DNA of 64,000 nt. It comes from Streptomyces sp. LX-29. Lineage in GTDB: Bacteria > Actinomycetota > Actinomycetes > Streptomycetales > Streptomycetaceae. Positions within the stretch are counted from its first letter, which is position 1, and each line of letters opens with the position of its first letter. Made by a program: the position numbers and the translations under genes. The stretch is taken from assembly GCF_029541745.1 (NCBI RefSeq), contig NZ_CP089746.1, forward strand, positions 6,209,559-6,273,558. Reading direction: 5' to 3'. This document shows positions 8,457 through 17,438 of this stretch, piece by piece. The notes beneath the pieces are model-generated. The model saw nothing but the letters and a program-made list of their open reading frames with translations, ran no database searches and had not been told where the DNA came from.

Positions 8457-9874
8457 CTCTCCCCACGGAGACTGCTCACCCCGAGCTTGAGGGGCTGGGC
8501 AACTACGAGTACGGCTGGGCCGACTCCGACGCGGCCGGCGCCGCGGCCAAGCGCGGCCTGTCGGAGGAGGTCGTCCGCGACATCTCGGCCAAGAAGTCCG
8601 AGCCGGAATGGATGCTGAAGCTCCGCCTGAAGGGCCTCCGGCTCTTCGACAAGAAGCCCATGCCGACCTGGGGCTCCGACCTCACCGGCATTGACTTCGA
8701 CAACATCAAGTACTTCGTGCGCTCCACCGAGAAGCAGGCCGCGAGCTGGGAAGAGCTGCCCGAGGACATCAAGAACACCTACGACAAGCTGGGTATCCCC
8801 GAGGCCGAGAAGCAGCGCCTGGTCGCCGGTGTCGCCGCCCAGTACGAGTCCGAGGTGGTCTACCACCAGATCCGTGAGGACCTGGAGGAGCAGGGCGTCA
8901 TCTTCCTGGACACCGACACCGCGCTCAAGGAGCACCCGGAGCTCTTCAAGGAGTACTTCGGCACGGTCATCCCGGCCGGTGACAACAAGTTCGCCTCGCT
9001 GAACACGGCCGTGTGGTCCGGCGGATCGTTCATCTACGTCCCCAAGGGCGTGCATGTGGAGATCCCGCTCCAGGCCTACTTCCGGATCAACACCGAGAAC
9101 ATGGGCCAGTTCGAGCGGACCCTGATCATCGTCGACGAGGACGCCTACGTCCACTACGTCGAGGGCTGCACCGCGCCGATCTACAAGTCGGACTCGCTGC
9201 ACTCCGCGGTCGTCGAGATCATCGTGAAGAAGGGCGCCCGCTGCCGCTACACGACGATCCAGAACTGGTCGAACAACGTCTACAACCTGGTCACCAAGCG
9301 CGCCGTGGCCTACGAGGGCGCGACCATGGAGTGGGTCGACGGCAACATCGGCTCCAAGGTCACCATGAAGTACCCGGCCGTCTACCTGATGGGCGAGCAC
9401 GCGAAGGGCGAGACCCTGTCCATCGCCTTCGCGGGCGAGGGCCAGCACCAGGACGCCGGCGCCAAGATGGTCCACATGGCCCCGAACACCTCCTCCAACA
9501 TCGTCTCCAAGTCGGTGGCGCGAGGCGGCGGCCGCACGTCCTACCGCGGTCTGATCGAGATCGGCGAGGGCGCCGAGGGCGCCAAGTCCAACGTGCTGTG
9601 TGACGCTCTGCTGGTGGACACGATCTCCCGCTCGGACACCTACCCGTACGTGGACGTCCGCGTGGACGACGTGTCCATGGGTCACGAGGCCACCGTCTCC
9701 AAGGTCAGCGACGACCAGCTCTTCTACCTGATGAGCCGAGGGCTGTCCGAGGACGAGGCCATGGCGATGATCGTGCGCGGATTCGTCGAGCCGATCGCTC
9801 GCGAGCTGCCGATGGAGTACGCCCTGGAGCTCAACCGGCTGATCGAGCTGCAGATGGAGGGCGCGGTCGGCTGA
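8453..9874 (+). CDS. sufB: Fe-S cluster assembly scaffold protein SufB
   Basis: SufB is the scaffold subunit of the SufBCD complex, on which Fe-S clusters are built in the cytosol. The product is 473 aa, the usual length. The beta-helix core is seen as FIYVPKGVHVEIPLQAYFRI, VDEDAYVHYVEGCTAP and RYTTIQNWSNNVYNLVTKR. The C-terminal helical domain ends LELNRLIELQMEGAVG. ATG at 8453 has GGAGG-like bases 8-9 nt upstream and overlaps the sufR stop. A 114-bp gap separates it from sufD. Confidence 0.98.
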   Translation: MTLPTETAHPELEGLGNYEYGWADSDAAGAAAKRGLSEEVVRDISAKKSEPEWMLKLRLKGLRLFDKKPMPTWGSDLTGIDFDNIKYFVRSTEKQAASWEELPEDIKNTYDKLGIPEAEKQRLVAGVAAQYESEVVYHQIREDLEEQGVIFLDTDTALKEHPELFKEYFGTVIPAGDNKFASLNTAVWSGGSFIYVPKGVHVEIPLQAYFRINTENMGQFERTLIIVDEDAYVHYVEGCTAPIYKSDSLHSAVVEIIVKKGARCRYTTIQNWSNNVYNLVTKRAVAYEGATMEWVDGNIGSKVTMKYPAVYLMGEHAKGETLSIAFAGEGQHQDAGAKMVHMAPNTSSNIVSKSVARGGGRTSYRGLIEIGEGAEGAKSNVLCDALLVDTISRSDTYPYVDVRVDDVSMGHEATVSKVSDDQLFYLMSRGLSEDEAMAMIVRGFVEPIARELPMEYALELNRLIELQMEGAVG

Positions 9875-9988
9875 CCCCGGCCCAGCCACCCTCGCCCCGA
9901 CGAAAACGTGAGCGAGCTGAAGGGTGCGCGGCTGAGCACCCGGAGGCGAGCGAACACAATTAGGCAGAAAGAGAGCTGTACGACAGCC

Positions 9989-11161
9989 ATGGCTGAAACC
10001 ATTCCGGCCGGGAGCACCACGGACGGCGCCATCCAGGTGGGACAGCCCACCGACGCCCGGGTCAGCGCGCCCGCGTCGTACGACGTCGCCGACTTCCCGG
10101 TGCCGCACGGCCGCGAGGAGGAGTGGCGCTTCACTCCGCTGGAGCGGCTGCGCGGGCTGCACGACGGCACCGCCGTGGCCGACGGCGGCGGCGTCAAGGT
10201 CACGGTGACCGCCCCTGACGGCGTCACCGTGGAGACCGTCGGTCGTGACGACGCGCGCCTGGGGAAGGCCGGCAAGCCGGTGGACCGCGTCGCGGCCCAG
10301 GCGTACAGCTCCTTCGAGAAGGCGTCGATCGTCTCGATCGCCAAGGACGCGGTGCTCACCGAGCCGGTGCGGATCTCCGTGCACGGCGAGGGCGGGGTCG
10401 CCTTCGGCCACCAGGTGGTCGAGGTCGGCGCCTTCGCCGAGGCCGTCGTGGTGATCGACCACACGGGTGACACCACGCTCGCCGCCAACGTCGAGTTCCT
10501 CGTCGGCGACGGCGCCAAGCTGACCGTCGTCTCCGTCCAGGACTGGGACGACACGACCGTGCACCTGGGCCAGCACACCGCCCTGGTCGGCCGCGACGCC
10601 AGCTTCAAGTCCGTCGTGGTCACCTTCGGCGGCGATCTGGTGCGGCTCCACCCGCGCGTCATCTATGACGCCCCGGGCGGCGAGGCCGAGCTGTACGGCC
10701 TGTACTTCACCGACAACGGTCAGCACCAGGAGCACCGGCTCTTCATCGACCACGACACCCCGCACTGCCGTAGCAACGTGGCCTACAAGGGCGCGCTGCA
10801 GGGCAAGGACGCGCACGCGGTGTGGATCGGCGATGTGCTCATCCGTGCGGCCGCCGAGGGCACCGACACCTACGAGCTCAACCGGAACCTGGTCCTCACC
10901 GACGGCGCCCGCGTCGACTCGGTGCCGAACCTGGAGATCGAGACCGGTGAGATCGTCGGCGCCGGCCACGCCTCGGCCACCGGTCGCTTCGACGACGAGC
11001 AGCTCTTCTACCTGATGGCGCGCGGCATCCCGGCCGACGAGGCCCGCCGTCTGGTGGTGCGCGGCTTCTTCGCCGAGCTCGTCCAGCAGATCGGCCTGCC
11101 CGATCTGGAGGAGCGCCTCATCGCGAAGATCGAGTCCGAGCTGGGGGCGTCCGTAGCATGA
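9989..11161 (+). CDS. sufD: Fe-S cluster assembly protein SufD
   Basis: SufD is a SufB paralogue that completes the SufBC2D scaffold and helps iron entry. The product is 390 aa. The N-terminal alpha region contains ADFPVPHGREEEWRFTPLERL, and the beta-helix contains VIDHTGDTTLAANVEFLVGDGAKL and TDNGQHQEHRLFIDHDTPHC. The C-terminal domain has EQLFYLMARGIPADEARRLVV. ATG at 9989 follows a GAGAG RBS. The longer in-frame start at 9908 would add a basic, unconserved peptide. The 3' end overlaps the Rieske gene as ATGA. Confidence 0.97.
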   Translation: MAETIPAGSTTDGAIQVGQPTDARVSAPASYDVADFPVPHGREEEWRFTPLERLRGLHDGTAVADGGGVKVTVTAPDGVTVETVGRDDARLGKAGKPVDRVAAQAYSSFEKASIVSIAKDAVLTEPVRISVHGEGGVAFGHQVVEVGAFAEAVVVIDHTGDTTLAANVEFLVGDGAKLTVVSVQDWDDTTVHLGQHTALVGRDASFKSVVVTFGGDLVRLHPRVIYDAPGGEAELYGLYFTDNGQHQEHRLFIDHDTPHCRSNVAYKGALQGKDAHAVWIGDVLIRAAAEGTDTYELNRNLVLTDGARVDSVPNLEIETGEIVGAGHASATGRFDDEQLFYLMARGIPADEARRLVVRGFFAELVQQIGLPDLEERLIAKIESELGASVA

Positions 11162-11481
11162 CCGCCGCCTTCGTCCGCGCCTGCGCGCTGAGCGAGCTCG
11201 AGGAGGACACCCCCAAGCGGGTGGAGCTCGACGGCACGCCGGTCTCCATCGTCCGCACCGAGGGCGAGGTGTTCGCGATCAACGACATCTGCTCGCACGC
11301 GAACGTCTCGCTGTCCGAGGGCGAGGTGGAGGACTGCGCCATCGAGTGCTGGCTGCACGGCTCCAGCTTCGACCTGCGCACCGGCAAGCCGTCCGGGCTG
11401 CCCGCGACGCGCCCGGTCCCCGTATACCCCGTAAAGATCGAAGGGGACGACGTGCTCGTCTCCGTCACCCAGGAGTCCTGA
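11158..11481 (+). CDS. Rieske [2Fe-2S] ferredoxin in the suf operon
   Basis: A 107-aa soluble Rieske-type protein. The cluster ligands are Cys45-x-His47 (ICSHANV) and Cys64-x2-His67 (CWLHG), the standard spacing for dioxygenase-type (non-cytochrome bc) Rieske ferredoxins. It lies between sufD and sufC, overlapping sufD by 4 bp and 7 bp before sufC, so it is certainly co-transcribed. It may be an electron donor for cluster assembly or a first client; neither is shown by the sequence. Databases often label it a phenylpropionate dioxygenase ferredoxin subunit, which the context does not support. Confidence 0.93.
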   Translation: MTAAFVRACALSELEEDTPKRVELDGTPVSIVRTEGEVFAINDICSHANVSLSEGEVEDCAIECWLHGSSFDLRTGKPSGLPATRPVPVYPVKIEGDDVLVSVTQES

Positions 11482-11488
11482 GGCACCC

Positions 11489-12253
11489 ATGGCAACGCTT
11501 GAGATCCACGACCTGCACGTCTCCGTCGAGGCCGAGAACGGTCCGCGCGAGATCCTGCGCGGCGTCGACCTGACCGTGAAGCAGGGCGAGACCCACGCCA
11601 TCATGGGCCCCAACGGCTCCGGCAAGTCCACCCTGGCCTACTCGCTGGCCGGTCACCCGAAGTACACCGTCACCGGTGGCACCGTGACCCTGGACGGCGA
11701 GAACGTCCTGGAGATGTCCGTCGACGAGCGCGCCCGCGCGGGCGTCTTCCTCGCCATGCAGTACCCGGTCGAGGTCCCCGGCGTCTCGGTCTCCAACTTC
11801 CTGCGCACCTCCGCCACCGCCATCCGCGGCGAGGCGCCCAAGCTGCGCACCTGGGTGAAGGAGGTCAAGGAGGCCATGGAGCGCCTCCACATGGACCCCG
11901 CCTTCGCCGAGCGGAACGTGAACGAGGGCTTCTCCGGCGGTGAGAAGAAGCGGCACGAGATCCTCCAGCTCGAGCTGCTCAAGCCGAAGATCGCGATCCT
12001 CGACGAGACCGACTCCGGCCTCGACGTCGACGCGCTGCGCATCGTCTCCGAGGGCGTCAACCGCGTCCGCGAGACGGGCGAGGTCGGCACCCTGCTGATC
12101 ACCCACTACACGCGCATTCTGCGCTACATCAAGCCCGACCACGTCCACGTGTTCGCGGCGGGTCGGATCGCCGAGTCCGGCGGCCCGGAGCTCGCGGACA
12201 AGCTGGAGGAAGAGGGCTACGAGTCGTACGTGAAGGGTGGCGTATCCGCGTGA
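11489..12253 (+). CDS. sufC: Fe-S assembly ATPase SufC
   Basis: SufC is the ABC-type ATPase that binds SufB and SufD and drives conformational change in the scaffold. The product is 254 aa. It has Walker A GPNGSGKST at residues 40-48, signature FSGGEKKR, and Walker B with the SufC-specific ILDETDSGLD in place of the transporter-type ILDEPTAGLD. H-loop His is in LLITHYTRIL. No transmembrane partner is present, as expected. The stop overlaps the sufS GTG (GTGA). Confidence 0.98.
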   Translation: MATLEIHDLHVSVEAENGPREILRGVDLTVKQGETHAIMGPNGSGKSTLAYSLAGHPKYTVTGGTVTLDGENVLEMSVDERARAGVFLAMQYPVEVPGVSVSNFLRTSATAIRGEAPKLRTWVKEVKEAMERLHMDPAFAERNVNEGFSGGEKKRHEILQLELLKPKIAILDETDSGLDVDALRIVSEGVNRVRETGEVGTLLITHYTRILRYIKPDHVHVFAAGRIAESGGPELADKLEEEGYESYVKGGVSA

Positions 12254-13506
12254 CGCAACTGCCGGGTCTCCTGGACACCGAGGCCATCCGCAAGGACTTC
12301 CCCGCCCTGGACCGGCTGGTCCACGACGGCAAGAAGCTCGTGTACCTCGACAACGCGGCGACCTCCCAGACGCCGCGTCAGGTGCTCGATGTGCTGAACG
12401 AGTACTACGAGCAGCACAACGCCAACGTCCACCGCGGCGTGCACGTGCTCGCCGAGGAGGCCACGGCGCTGTACGAGGGCGCCCGTGACAAGGTCGCGGC
12501 CTTCGTCAACGCGCCGAGCCGGGACGAGGTGATCTTCACCAAGAACGCCTCCGAGTCGCTCAACCTCGTGGCGAACATGCTCGGCTGGGCCGACGAGCCC
12601 TACCGGGTGGACCGCGACACCGAGATCGTCATCACCGAGATGGAGCACCACTCCAACATCGTTCCGTGGCAGCTGCTCTCGCAGCGCACCGGCGCGAAGC
12701 TGAAGTGGTTCGGCCTCACCGACGACGGCCGCCTCGACCTGTCCAACATCGAGGAGATCATCACCGAGAAGACCAAGGTCGTCTCGTTTGTGCTGGTCTC
12801 CAACATCATGGGCACCATCAACCCGGTCGAGGAGATCGTCCGCCGGGCGCAGGAGGTCGGCGCGCTGGTCGTCATCGACGCCTCGCAGGCCGCCCCACAC
12901 ATGCCGCTGGATGTGCAGGCGCTCCAGGCCGACTTCGTGGCCTTCACCGGCCACAAGATGTGCGGCCCGACCGGCATCGGCGTGCTGTGGGGACGCCAGG
13001 AGCTGCTGGAGGACCTCCCGCCGTTCCTGGGTGGCGGCGAGATGATCGAGACCGTCTCGATGCACTCGTCCACCTACGCCCCCGCGCCGCACAAGTTCGA
13101 GGCCGGTACGCCCCCGATCGCCCAGGCCGTCGGCCTCGGCGCGGCCGTGGACTATCTGACCGCGATCGGCATGGACAAGATCGCCGCGCATGAGCACGCG
13201 GTGACCGAGTACGCCGTGAAGCGGCTGCTGGAGGTCCCGGACCTGCGCATCATCGGTCCCACCACGGGCGAGGACCGGGGCGCCGCGATCTCCTTCACGC
13301 TCGGCGACATCCACCCGCACGACGTGGGTCAGGTCCTGGACGAGCTGGGCATCGCGGTCCGGGTCGGCCACCACTGCGCCCGCCCCGTGTGCCTGCGGTA
13401 CGGAATTCCGGCGACCACCCGAGCGTCGTTCTATCTGTACTCCACGCCGGCCGAGGTGGACGCCCTGGTCGACGGCCTGGAGCACGTTCGCGACTTCTTC
13501 GGGTAG
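12250..13506 (+). CDS. sufS: cysteine desulfurase SufS (class V aminotransferase)
   Basis: SufS is a PLP enzyme that takes sulfur from L-cysteine as a persulfide and hands it to SufU. The product is 418 aa. Seen are the N-terminal YLDNAATSQTP, the PLP-lysine region FTGHKMCGPTG, and the active-site cysteine in GHHCARPVC near the C-terminus (the short-loop group II form that works with SufU). The GTG start at 12250 overlaps the sufC stop by 4 bp. The stop is 10 bp before sufU. Confidence 0.97.
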   Translation: MTQLPGLLDTEAIRKDFPALDRLVHDGKKLVYLDNAATSQTPRQVLDVLNEYYEQHNANVHRGVHVLAEEATALYEGARDKVAAFVNAPSRDEVIFTKNASESLNLVANMLGWADEPYRVDRDTEIVITEMEHHSNIVPWQLLSQRTGAKLKWFGLTDDGRLDLSNIEEIITEKTKVVSFVLVSNIMGTINPVEEIVRRAQEVGALVVIDASQAAPHMPLDVQALQADFVAFTGHKMCGPTGIGVLWGRQELLEDLPPFLGGGEMIETVSMHSSTYAPAPHKFEAGTPPIAQAVGLGAAVDYLTAIGMDKIAAHEHAVTEYAVKRLLEVPDLRIIGPTTGEDRGAAISFTLGDIHPHDVGQVLDELGIAVRVGHHCARPVCLRYGIPATTRASFYLYSTPAEVDALVDGLEHVRDFFG

Positions 13507-13516
13507 GGGCTGCCTC

Positions 13517-13981
13517 GTGAAGCTGGATTCGATGTACCAGGACGTCATCCTGGACCACTACAAGCACCCGCACGGGCGCGGTCTGCGCGATGGCGACGCC
13601 GAGGTGCACCACGTGAACCCCACGTGCGGCGACGAGATCACGCTGCGCGTGCGGCTCGACGGCGAGACGATCGATGATGTCTCGTACGAGGGCCAGGGGT
13701 GCTCCATCAGCCAGGCCAGCGCCTCGGTGCTGAACGAACTCCTGGTCGGCAAGGAGCTCGACGACGCGCGCAGGATCCAGGAGACCTTCCTGGAGCTGAT
13801 GCAGTCCAAGGGCAAGATCGAACCGGATGACGCCATGGAGGAGGTGCTGGAGGACGCGGTCGCGTTCGCCGGCGTCTCCAAGTACCCGGCTCGGGTGAAG
13901 TGCGCCCTGCTGAGCTGGATGGCCTGGAAGGACGCCACCGCCCAGGCGCTGGGCGAGAAGGCTGCGAGGAAGACCGCATGA
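13517..13981 (+). CDS. sufU: zinc-dependent sulfurtransferase SufU
   Basis: SufU is an IscU-like, zinc-bound protein that accepts persulfide from SufS in Gram-positive and actinobacterial SUF systems. The product is 154 aa. Zinc and sulfur ligands are visible as Cys37 with Asp39 (TCGDE), Cys62 (GCSIS) and Cys129 (VKCALL). The GTG start follows the sufS stop by 10 bp. The 3' end overlaps sufT as ATGA. Confidence 0.96.
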   Translation: MKLDSMYQDVILDHYKHPHGRGLRDGDAEVHHVNPTCGDEITLRVRLDGETIDDVSYEGQGCSISQASASVLNELLVGKELDDARRIQETFLELMQSKGKIEPDDAMEEVLEDAVAFAGVSKYPARVKCALLSWMAWKDATAQALGEKAARKTA

Positions 13982-14385
13982 GCGAGAACGTAGACACGAC
14001 GGCAGAGACCCGCTCCGAGGCCGTGGTCGAGGCGCCGGCCGAGACGGCGGCGCCCGCGGAGGCGGCGACCACCAAGCCGGCCACCGAGGACGAGATCCGC
14101 GAGGCCCTCTACGACGTCGTCGACCCCGAGCTGGGCATCGACGTCGTCAACCTGGGCCTGATCTACGGCGTCCACGTGGACGACGCCAACATCGCCACCG
14201 TCGACATGACGCTGACCTCCGCGGCCTGCCCGCTGACCGACGTCATCGAGGACCAGGCGAAGTCGGCGACGGACGGCCTGGTCAACGAGTTGCGGATCAA
14301 CTGGGTCTGGATGCCGCCGTGGGGTCCGGACAAGATCACCGACGACGGCCGCGAGCAGCTCCGCGCGCTCGGCTTCAACGTCTGA
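13978..14385 (+). CDS. sufT: SufT-type metal-sulfur cluster assembly factor (DUF59/MIP18)
   Basis: A 135-aa DUF59 protein, the last gene of the operon. An Ala/Glu-rich N-terminus of about 35 residues precedes the domain, which includes LYDVVDPELGIDVVNLGLIY and the conserved-Cys segment TSAACPLTDVI. Relatives help mature Fe-S proteins. ATG at 13978 overlaps the sufU stop. A strong terminator follows 60 bp downstream. Confidence 0.93.
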   Translation: MSENVDTTAETRSEAVVEAPAETAAPAEAATTKPATEDEIREALYDVVDPELGIDVVNLGLIYGVHVDDANIATVDMTLTSAACPLTDVIEDQAKSATDGLVNELRINWVWMPPWGPDKITDDGREQLRALGFNV

Positions 14386-14445
14386 GCCCAGCGCTCCGCC
14401 CGGATTCCGGGATTCTCCCCCGGCATCCGACCGCAGCAGTGCGGT

Positions 14446-14474
14446 AAGGCCCCTGGCATACGCCAGGGGCCTTT
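14446..14474 (+). terminator. suf operon terminator
   Basis: The stem AAGGCCCCTGGC (14446-14457), tetraloop ATAC, and GCCAGGGGCCTT are perfectly paired over 12 bp and run into TTTG. It is the strongest intrinsic terminator in the window. It sits between sufT and the convergent epimerase gene and could serve both. Confidence 0.92.
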
Positions 14475-14495
14475 GCGCGTCTCGGGGTCGCTGCG

Positions 14496-15494
14496 TCAGG
14501 AGGAGAGCCGGGCCAGCAGCTCCGCCTCGGTCCGCGGGTCCAGCCCGACCACCGGACGGTCCGGGCGTTGGGGAGCGCGTCCGCCCAGGCCACGCAGCCA
14601 GGTCCAGGTGTCGGCCGCCGTCTCGGCGACCGGGCGGCAGCGGAGTCCCGCGGCGTGCGCCTTGGTGACGCCCCCGCGGTGGAGCGCGTCGTGCAGCTCG
14701 CCCGGCGGCACCCACACCGGCAGTTGGCTCCACGGCTCGATCCCGGCGGCCAGGATCTCCTCCGGGCTCGTCCAGCGCAGCTCCGCGGTGGAACCGGTGG
14801 CCTTGACGCAGCTCTCCAGCAGCTCGCCGATGGTGGCGTGCCCGGAGGGGCTGACGAGGTTGTACGGGCCGCTCAGACGGCGCTCGGCGGCGCCCAGCAG
14901 CCAGTCGGCCAGGTCACGCACGTCGATGTACTGCAATGCCAGGTTGTGCGGGCCGGGGGCGAGCACCGGCCCGCCCCGCGCCACCCGGTTCAGCCACCAC
15001 GGCAGCCGGCCGATGTTCTCGTACGGGCCCAGGATGAGCCCCGCGCGGGCCAGCAGCGTGCGTTCGGCGCCGAAGGCCGCGACCGCGGCGAGCTCGCCGC
15101 CGCGCTTCGCGCGGGCGTAGTCCACCTCGTCGCCGTCGTCGGGGGAGCCGTCCACCACGGGGGTGTCCTCGTCGTGCCCGACCGGAGACGGGTAGCGGTA
15201 GACCGAGCCGCTGGAGACGTAGCAGAAGTGGTCGGCCCGGTCGGCGAGCAGCCGCGCGGCGTCCCGCACCGCCGACGGCGCCCCGGACCAGGTGTCCACG
15301 ACGAGGTCCCACTCGCCCTCGGCCAGTGCCGCCAGGCCGCCCGGGGCGCGGCGGTCGCCGTGCAGCGCGGTGACGCCCGACGGCGGCTCGTGATGGCCAC
15401 GGTGGAAGACGGTCACCTGCCAACCGCGCTCCAGCGCGGCCTCGGTGACGGCACGTCCCACGAACTCCGTGCCGCCCAGAATCAGAAGTCGCAT
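14496..15494 (-). CDS. NAD-dependent epimerase/dehydratase family protein
   Basis: A 332-aa extended short-chain dehydrogenase/reductase fold protein. The N-terminal Rossmann motif is ILGGTEFVGRAV (residues 4-15), and the catalytic-type region is CYVSSGSVYRYPSP followed by a Tyr/Lys segment (DYARAKRGGE). The central part resembles the NAD-dependent epimerases annotated as reductases or mRNA-binding CSP41-like proteins. The substrate cannot be assigned. ATG at 15494 gives the canonical Rossmann spacing; the longer in-frame N-terminus is unlikely. Confidence 0.9.
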   Translation of the reverse strand: MRLLILGGTEFVGRAVTEAALERGWQVTVFHRGHHEPPSGVTALHGDRRAPGGLAALAEGEWDLVVDTWSGAPSAVRDAARLLADRADHFCYVSSGSVYRYPSPVGHDEDTPVVDGSPDDGDEVDYARAKRGGELAAVAAFGAERTLLARAGLILGPYENIGRLPWWLNRVARGGPVLAPGPHNLALQYIDVRDLADWLLGAAERRLSGPYNLVSPSGHATIGELLESCVKATGSTAELRWTSPEEILAAGIEPWSQLPVWVPPGELHDALHRGGVTKAHAAGLRCRPVAETAADTWTWLRGLGGRAPQRPDRPVVGLDPRTEAELLARLSS

Positions 15495-15607
15495 GCCGCG
15501 ACTGTGCCCCGCCCGGCGCGACCGTCGGAAGGGGTGCACGCTCTCGGCGGAATCGCCGTCAGCTGAAAGGTTCGTAACCATGTGCGGCCGGTGGCGTTGG
15601 GTTCGAC

Positions 15608-16489
15608 GTGGAAGAGCGCAGCGAACGGCTCCCGCCGGCCGGAAAGACCTTCCTGGAGAAGGCCGCGATCGTGGTCGCGCCCGGAACGGTCATTCTCGCT
15701 CTGCTGTACTACATGGGGCGCACCCGGATGAACGCCTACTACTCCGTCTTCGGCATCTCCGTCGGCGAGTTGGGCCTCTCGACGGAGGAGTACCTGCTGG
15801 CGAGCCCCAACGCCACCTTCTTCCCGCTGTGGATCCTGCTGCTGGTCGGGCTGTTCGCGGTGCTGCTGTTCGGACTGGTCGACCGCCGACTGGTCGGCCA
15901 CGAGGCGCGGCGGCGGCGTCGCCGGATGTGGCGGGCGACGGGGGCGCTCGGCGGCCTCCTGCTGCTGCTGGCCTTCGCGGCGTCCTACCAGTGGCCGGGG
16001 TGGTACATGGCGCCGCTGGTCGGCGCGCTCGGCGCGCTGCTGGCGTCCTTCGCGCTCCATCTGCGGCGCGGCGGGCAGCCTCCGGACCACGGCGGCCGGC
16101 GGCCGCCGGCGCGCAACCGACTGTGGAGCGTCGTCGGTGCCGTGTTGATCGCGCTGCTGACGCTGAGTCTGTTCTCCGGCGTGGCCTGGTACGTGGACAG
16201 CGAGGGCCGGGCCGTCGCGCTGCGCGACCTGCGCACGGGGCCGGCGCACCGGCCCAGGGTGCTGCTCTACACGAGCACCCCCGCGCTCGGCGCCCCGGAC
16301 CGGATGCTGAGCGCCGGACACCGCCCGTACCGCTACCTCTACGACCGGTTCACGGTGCTGACGACCTCGGACTCGCGTTATTACCTGGTGCCGCGCCGGC
16401 CGCCGGTGCGCAAGCTGGTGGTGGTGCGGCGCGACGACGCCTCGATGCGGGTGGAGGTCATGGCGTTCCAGGCGGTCAGTACGGAGTGA
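15608..16489 (+). CDS. membrane protein of unknown function, 293 aa
   Basis: Four predicted membrane segments lie at about residues 19-38, 76-98, 117-150 and 175-198, followed by a C-terminal domain of about 95 residues with few features (RPRVLLYTSTPALGAPDRML). It has no recognised family motif. GTG at 15608 has only a weak RBS, so the start is uncertain. The 3' end overlaps the convergent lipoprotein gene by 14 bp. Codon use is normal for the region, which supports a real gene. Confidence 0.75.
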   Translation: MEERSERLPPAGKTFLEKAAIVVAPGTVILALLYYMGRTRMNAYYSVFGISVGELGLSTEEYLLASPNATFFPLWILLLVGLFAVLLFGLVDRRLVGHEARRRRRRMWRATGALGGLLLLLAFAASYQWPGWYMAPLVGALGALLASFALHLRRGGQPPDHGGRRPPARNRLWSVVGAVLIALLTLSLFSGVAWYVDSEGRAVALRDLRTGPAHRPRVLLYTSTPALGAPDRMLSAGHRPYRYLYDRFTVLTTSDSRYYLVPRRPPVRKLVVVRRDDASMRVEVMAFQAVSTE

Positions 16490-17267
16490 CGCCGTTCGGC
16501 GGGGGCGGTACGTCGGGGCTGGGCACCACCGACGGCTCGACGGTCGGCTCGTCGCTCGTCGGCGGGGCCTCGCTCCCCGGGGGCCCGGGGGTCACCGGAG
16601 TGCTGGGCGGCGTCGTTCCCCCGGTCTCGTCTCCGGTGCCGGTCCCGCCCGGGGTCCCTGGGCCGGTGCCCTTCTCCGGCGGCCGGGCGACGGCGGAGAC
16701 CACGGCCCGGATGTCGGGGGTCCCGCCGTCGAACTCCACGATGAACTCCGTCGTCAGCACGCCCTGCTCGGCGGGCCGGTAGACGAACAGCATCTGACAG
16801 GACTCGCCCGACGCGAGCGTCACGCCGGTACAGCTGTCGTGGTGGACTTCGAGGTCCGGGCTCGCGCGCCGGCCGCCCCCCGCCTCCGTGCGCCGGCCGG
16901 CCTCCGCCGCCCGACCCGCGGTCTCGGTGGCACCGCCCCCGGCCGGCTCGTCCGCGCTGGTGGGATGGGTCGCCCCGGTCGGCACCAGGGAGGCGCCCCT
17001 GACCTTCGCCGGGTGGTCGGTGGTGTTGTGGACCTTGGTCACCAGCTCGCTGGTGCGCCCCGCCGGCACCTCGGGGAAGGCGGCCTTCCCCTTGTCCGGC
17101 TCGCTCCTGCCCGGGGAGAACTCCACCTTTCCGCGCTTGGCGCCGGACTCCACCCGGGGCAGCGCGGAGCCTCCGCCGGGCGAGCAGCCGGACAGGGCCA
17201 GCGCGGCCCCGGTCAGGACCGGCACCGCGAGGAGACCGGCGAGGGCCTGGCGTCGCCGTCGGGACAT
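16476..17267 (-). CDS. secreted lipoprotein with an Ig-like/ASH-type domain
   Basis: A 263-aa exported protein. The Arg-rich n-region (MSRRRRQ) and hydrophobic core lead to the lipobox LSGC, with Cys28 as the predicted lipid anchor. Residues about 50-185 resemble choice-of-anchor or ASH-like beta domains (ELVTKVHNTTDHPAKVRG, SGESCQMLFVYRPAEQGV). The C-terminal 70 residues are a Gly/Pro/Thr-rich, disordered wall-spanning tail. ATG at 17267 is chosen for the signal peptide. It is divergent from the SMR pump gene. Function is unknown; it probably acts at the cell surface. Confidence 0.82.
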   Translation of the reverse strand: MSRRRRQALAGLLAVPVLTGAALALSGCSPGGGSALPRVESGAKRGKVEFSPGRSEPDKGKAAFPEVPAGRTSELVTKVHNTTDHPAKVRGASLVPTGATHPTSADEPAGGGATETAGRAAEAGRRTEAGGGRRASPDLEVHHDSCTGVTLASGESCQMLFVYRPAEQGVLTTEFIVEFDGGTPDIRAVVSAVARPPEKGTGPGTPGGTGTGDETGGTTPPSTPVTPGPPGSEAPPTSDEPTVEPSVVPSPDVPPPPNGVTPY

Positions 17268-17401
17268 GAGTAGTGCCTCCACATCGCGCTCGACGGGTCG
17301 ATGGCGCGCTCGACGTGTCGGTCGAGCCTCGCACGGGGATGCGCCGTCGGCGGCCCGCAGCGACCGCAGGGGACCACGCCAACCACCCGGTCGGGCGCAT
17401 G

Positions 17402-17438
17402 TGTACGGCCGTACGCAACGTTGTGTACGCTCGTACGC
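17402..17438 (+). promoter_or_regulatory. twin TetR-type operator overlapping a leaderless promoter
   Basis: Two copies of TGTACGNNCGTACGC lie at 17402-17416 and 17424-17438, in direct order and spaced 22 bp (two helical turns). Each contains an inverted repeat. The second ends directly at the ATG of the pump gene, and no Shine-Dalgarno is present. TACGCT (17426-17431) fits a -10 for a transcript starting at the ATG. The likely ligand-responsive repressor is the downstream TetR (inference). Confidence 0.68.

Noticed and set aside
7976..10969. Long minus-strand frame over sufR, sufB and sufD
   Set aside because: Antisense shadow of strongly conserved suf genes.
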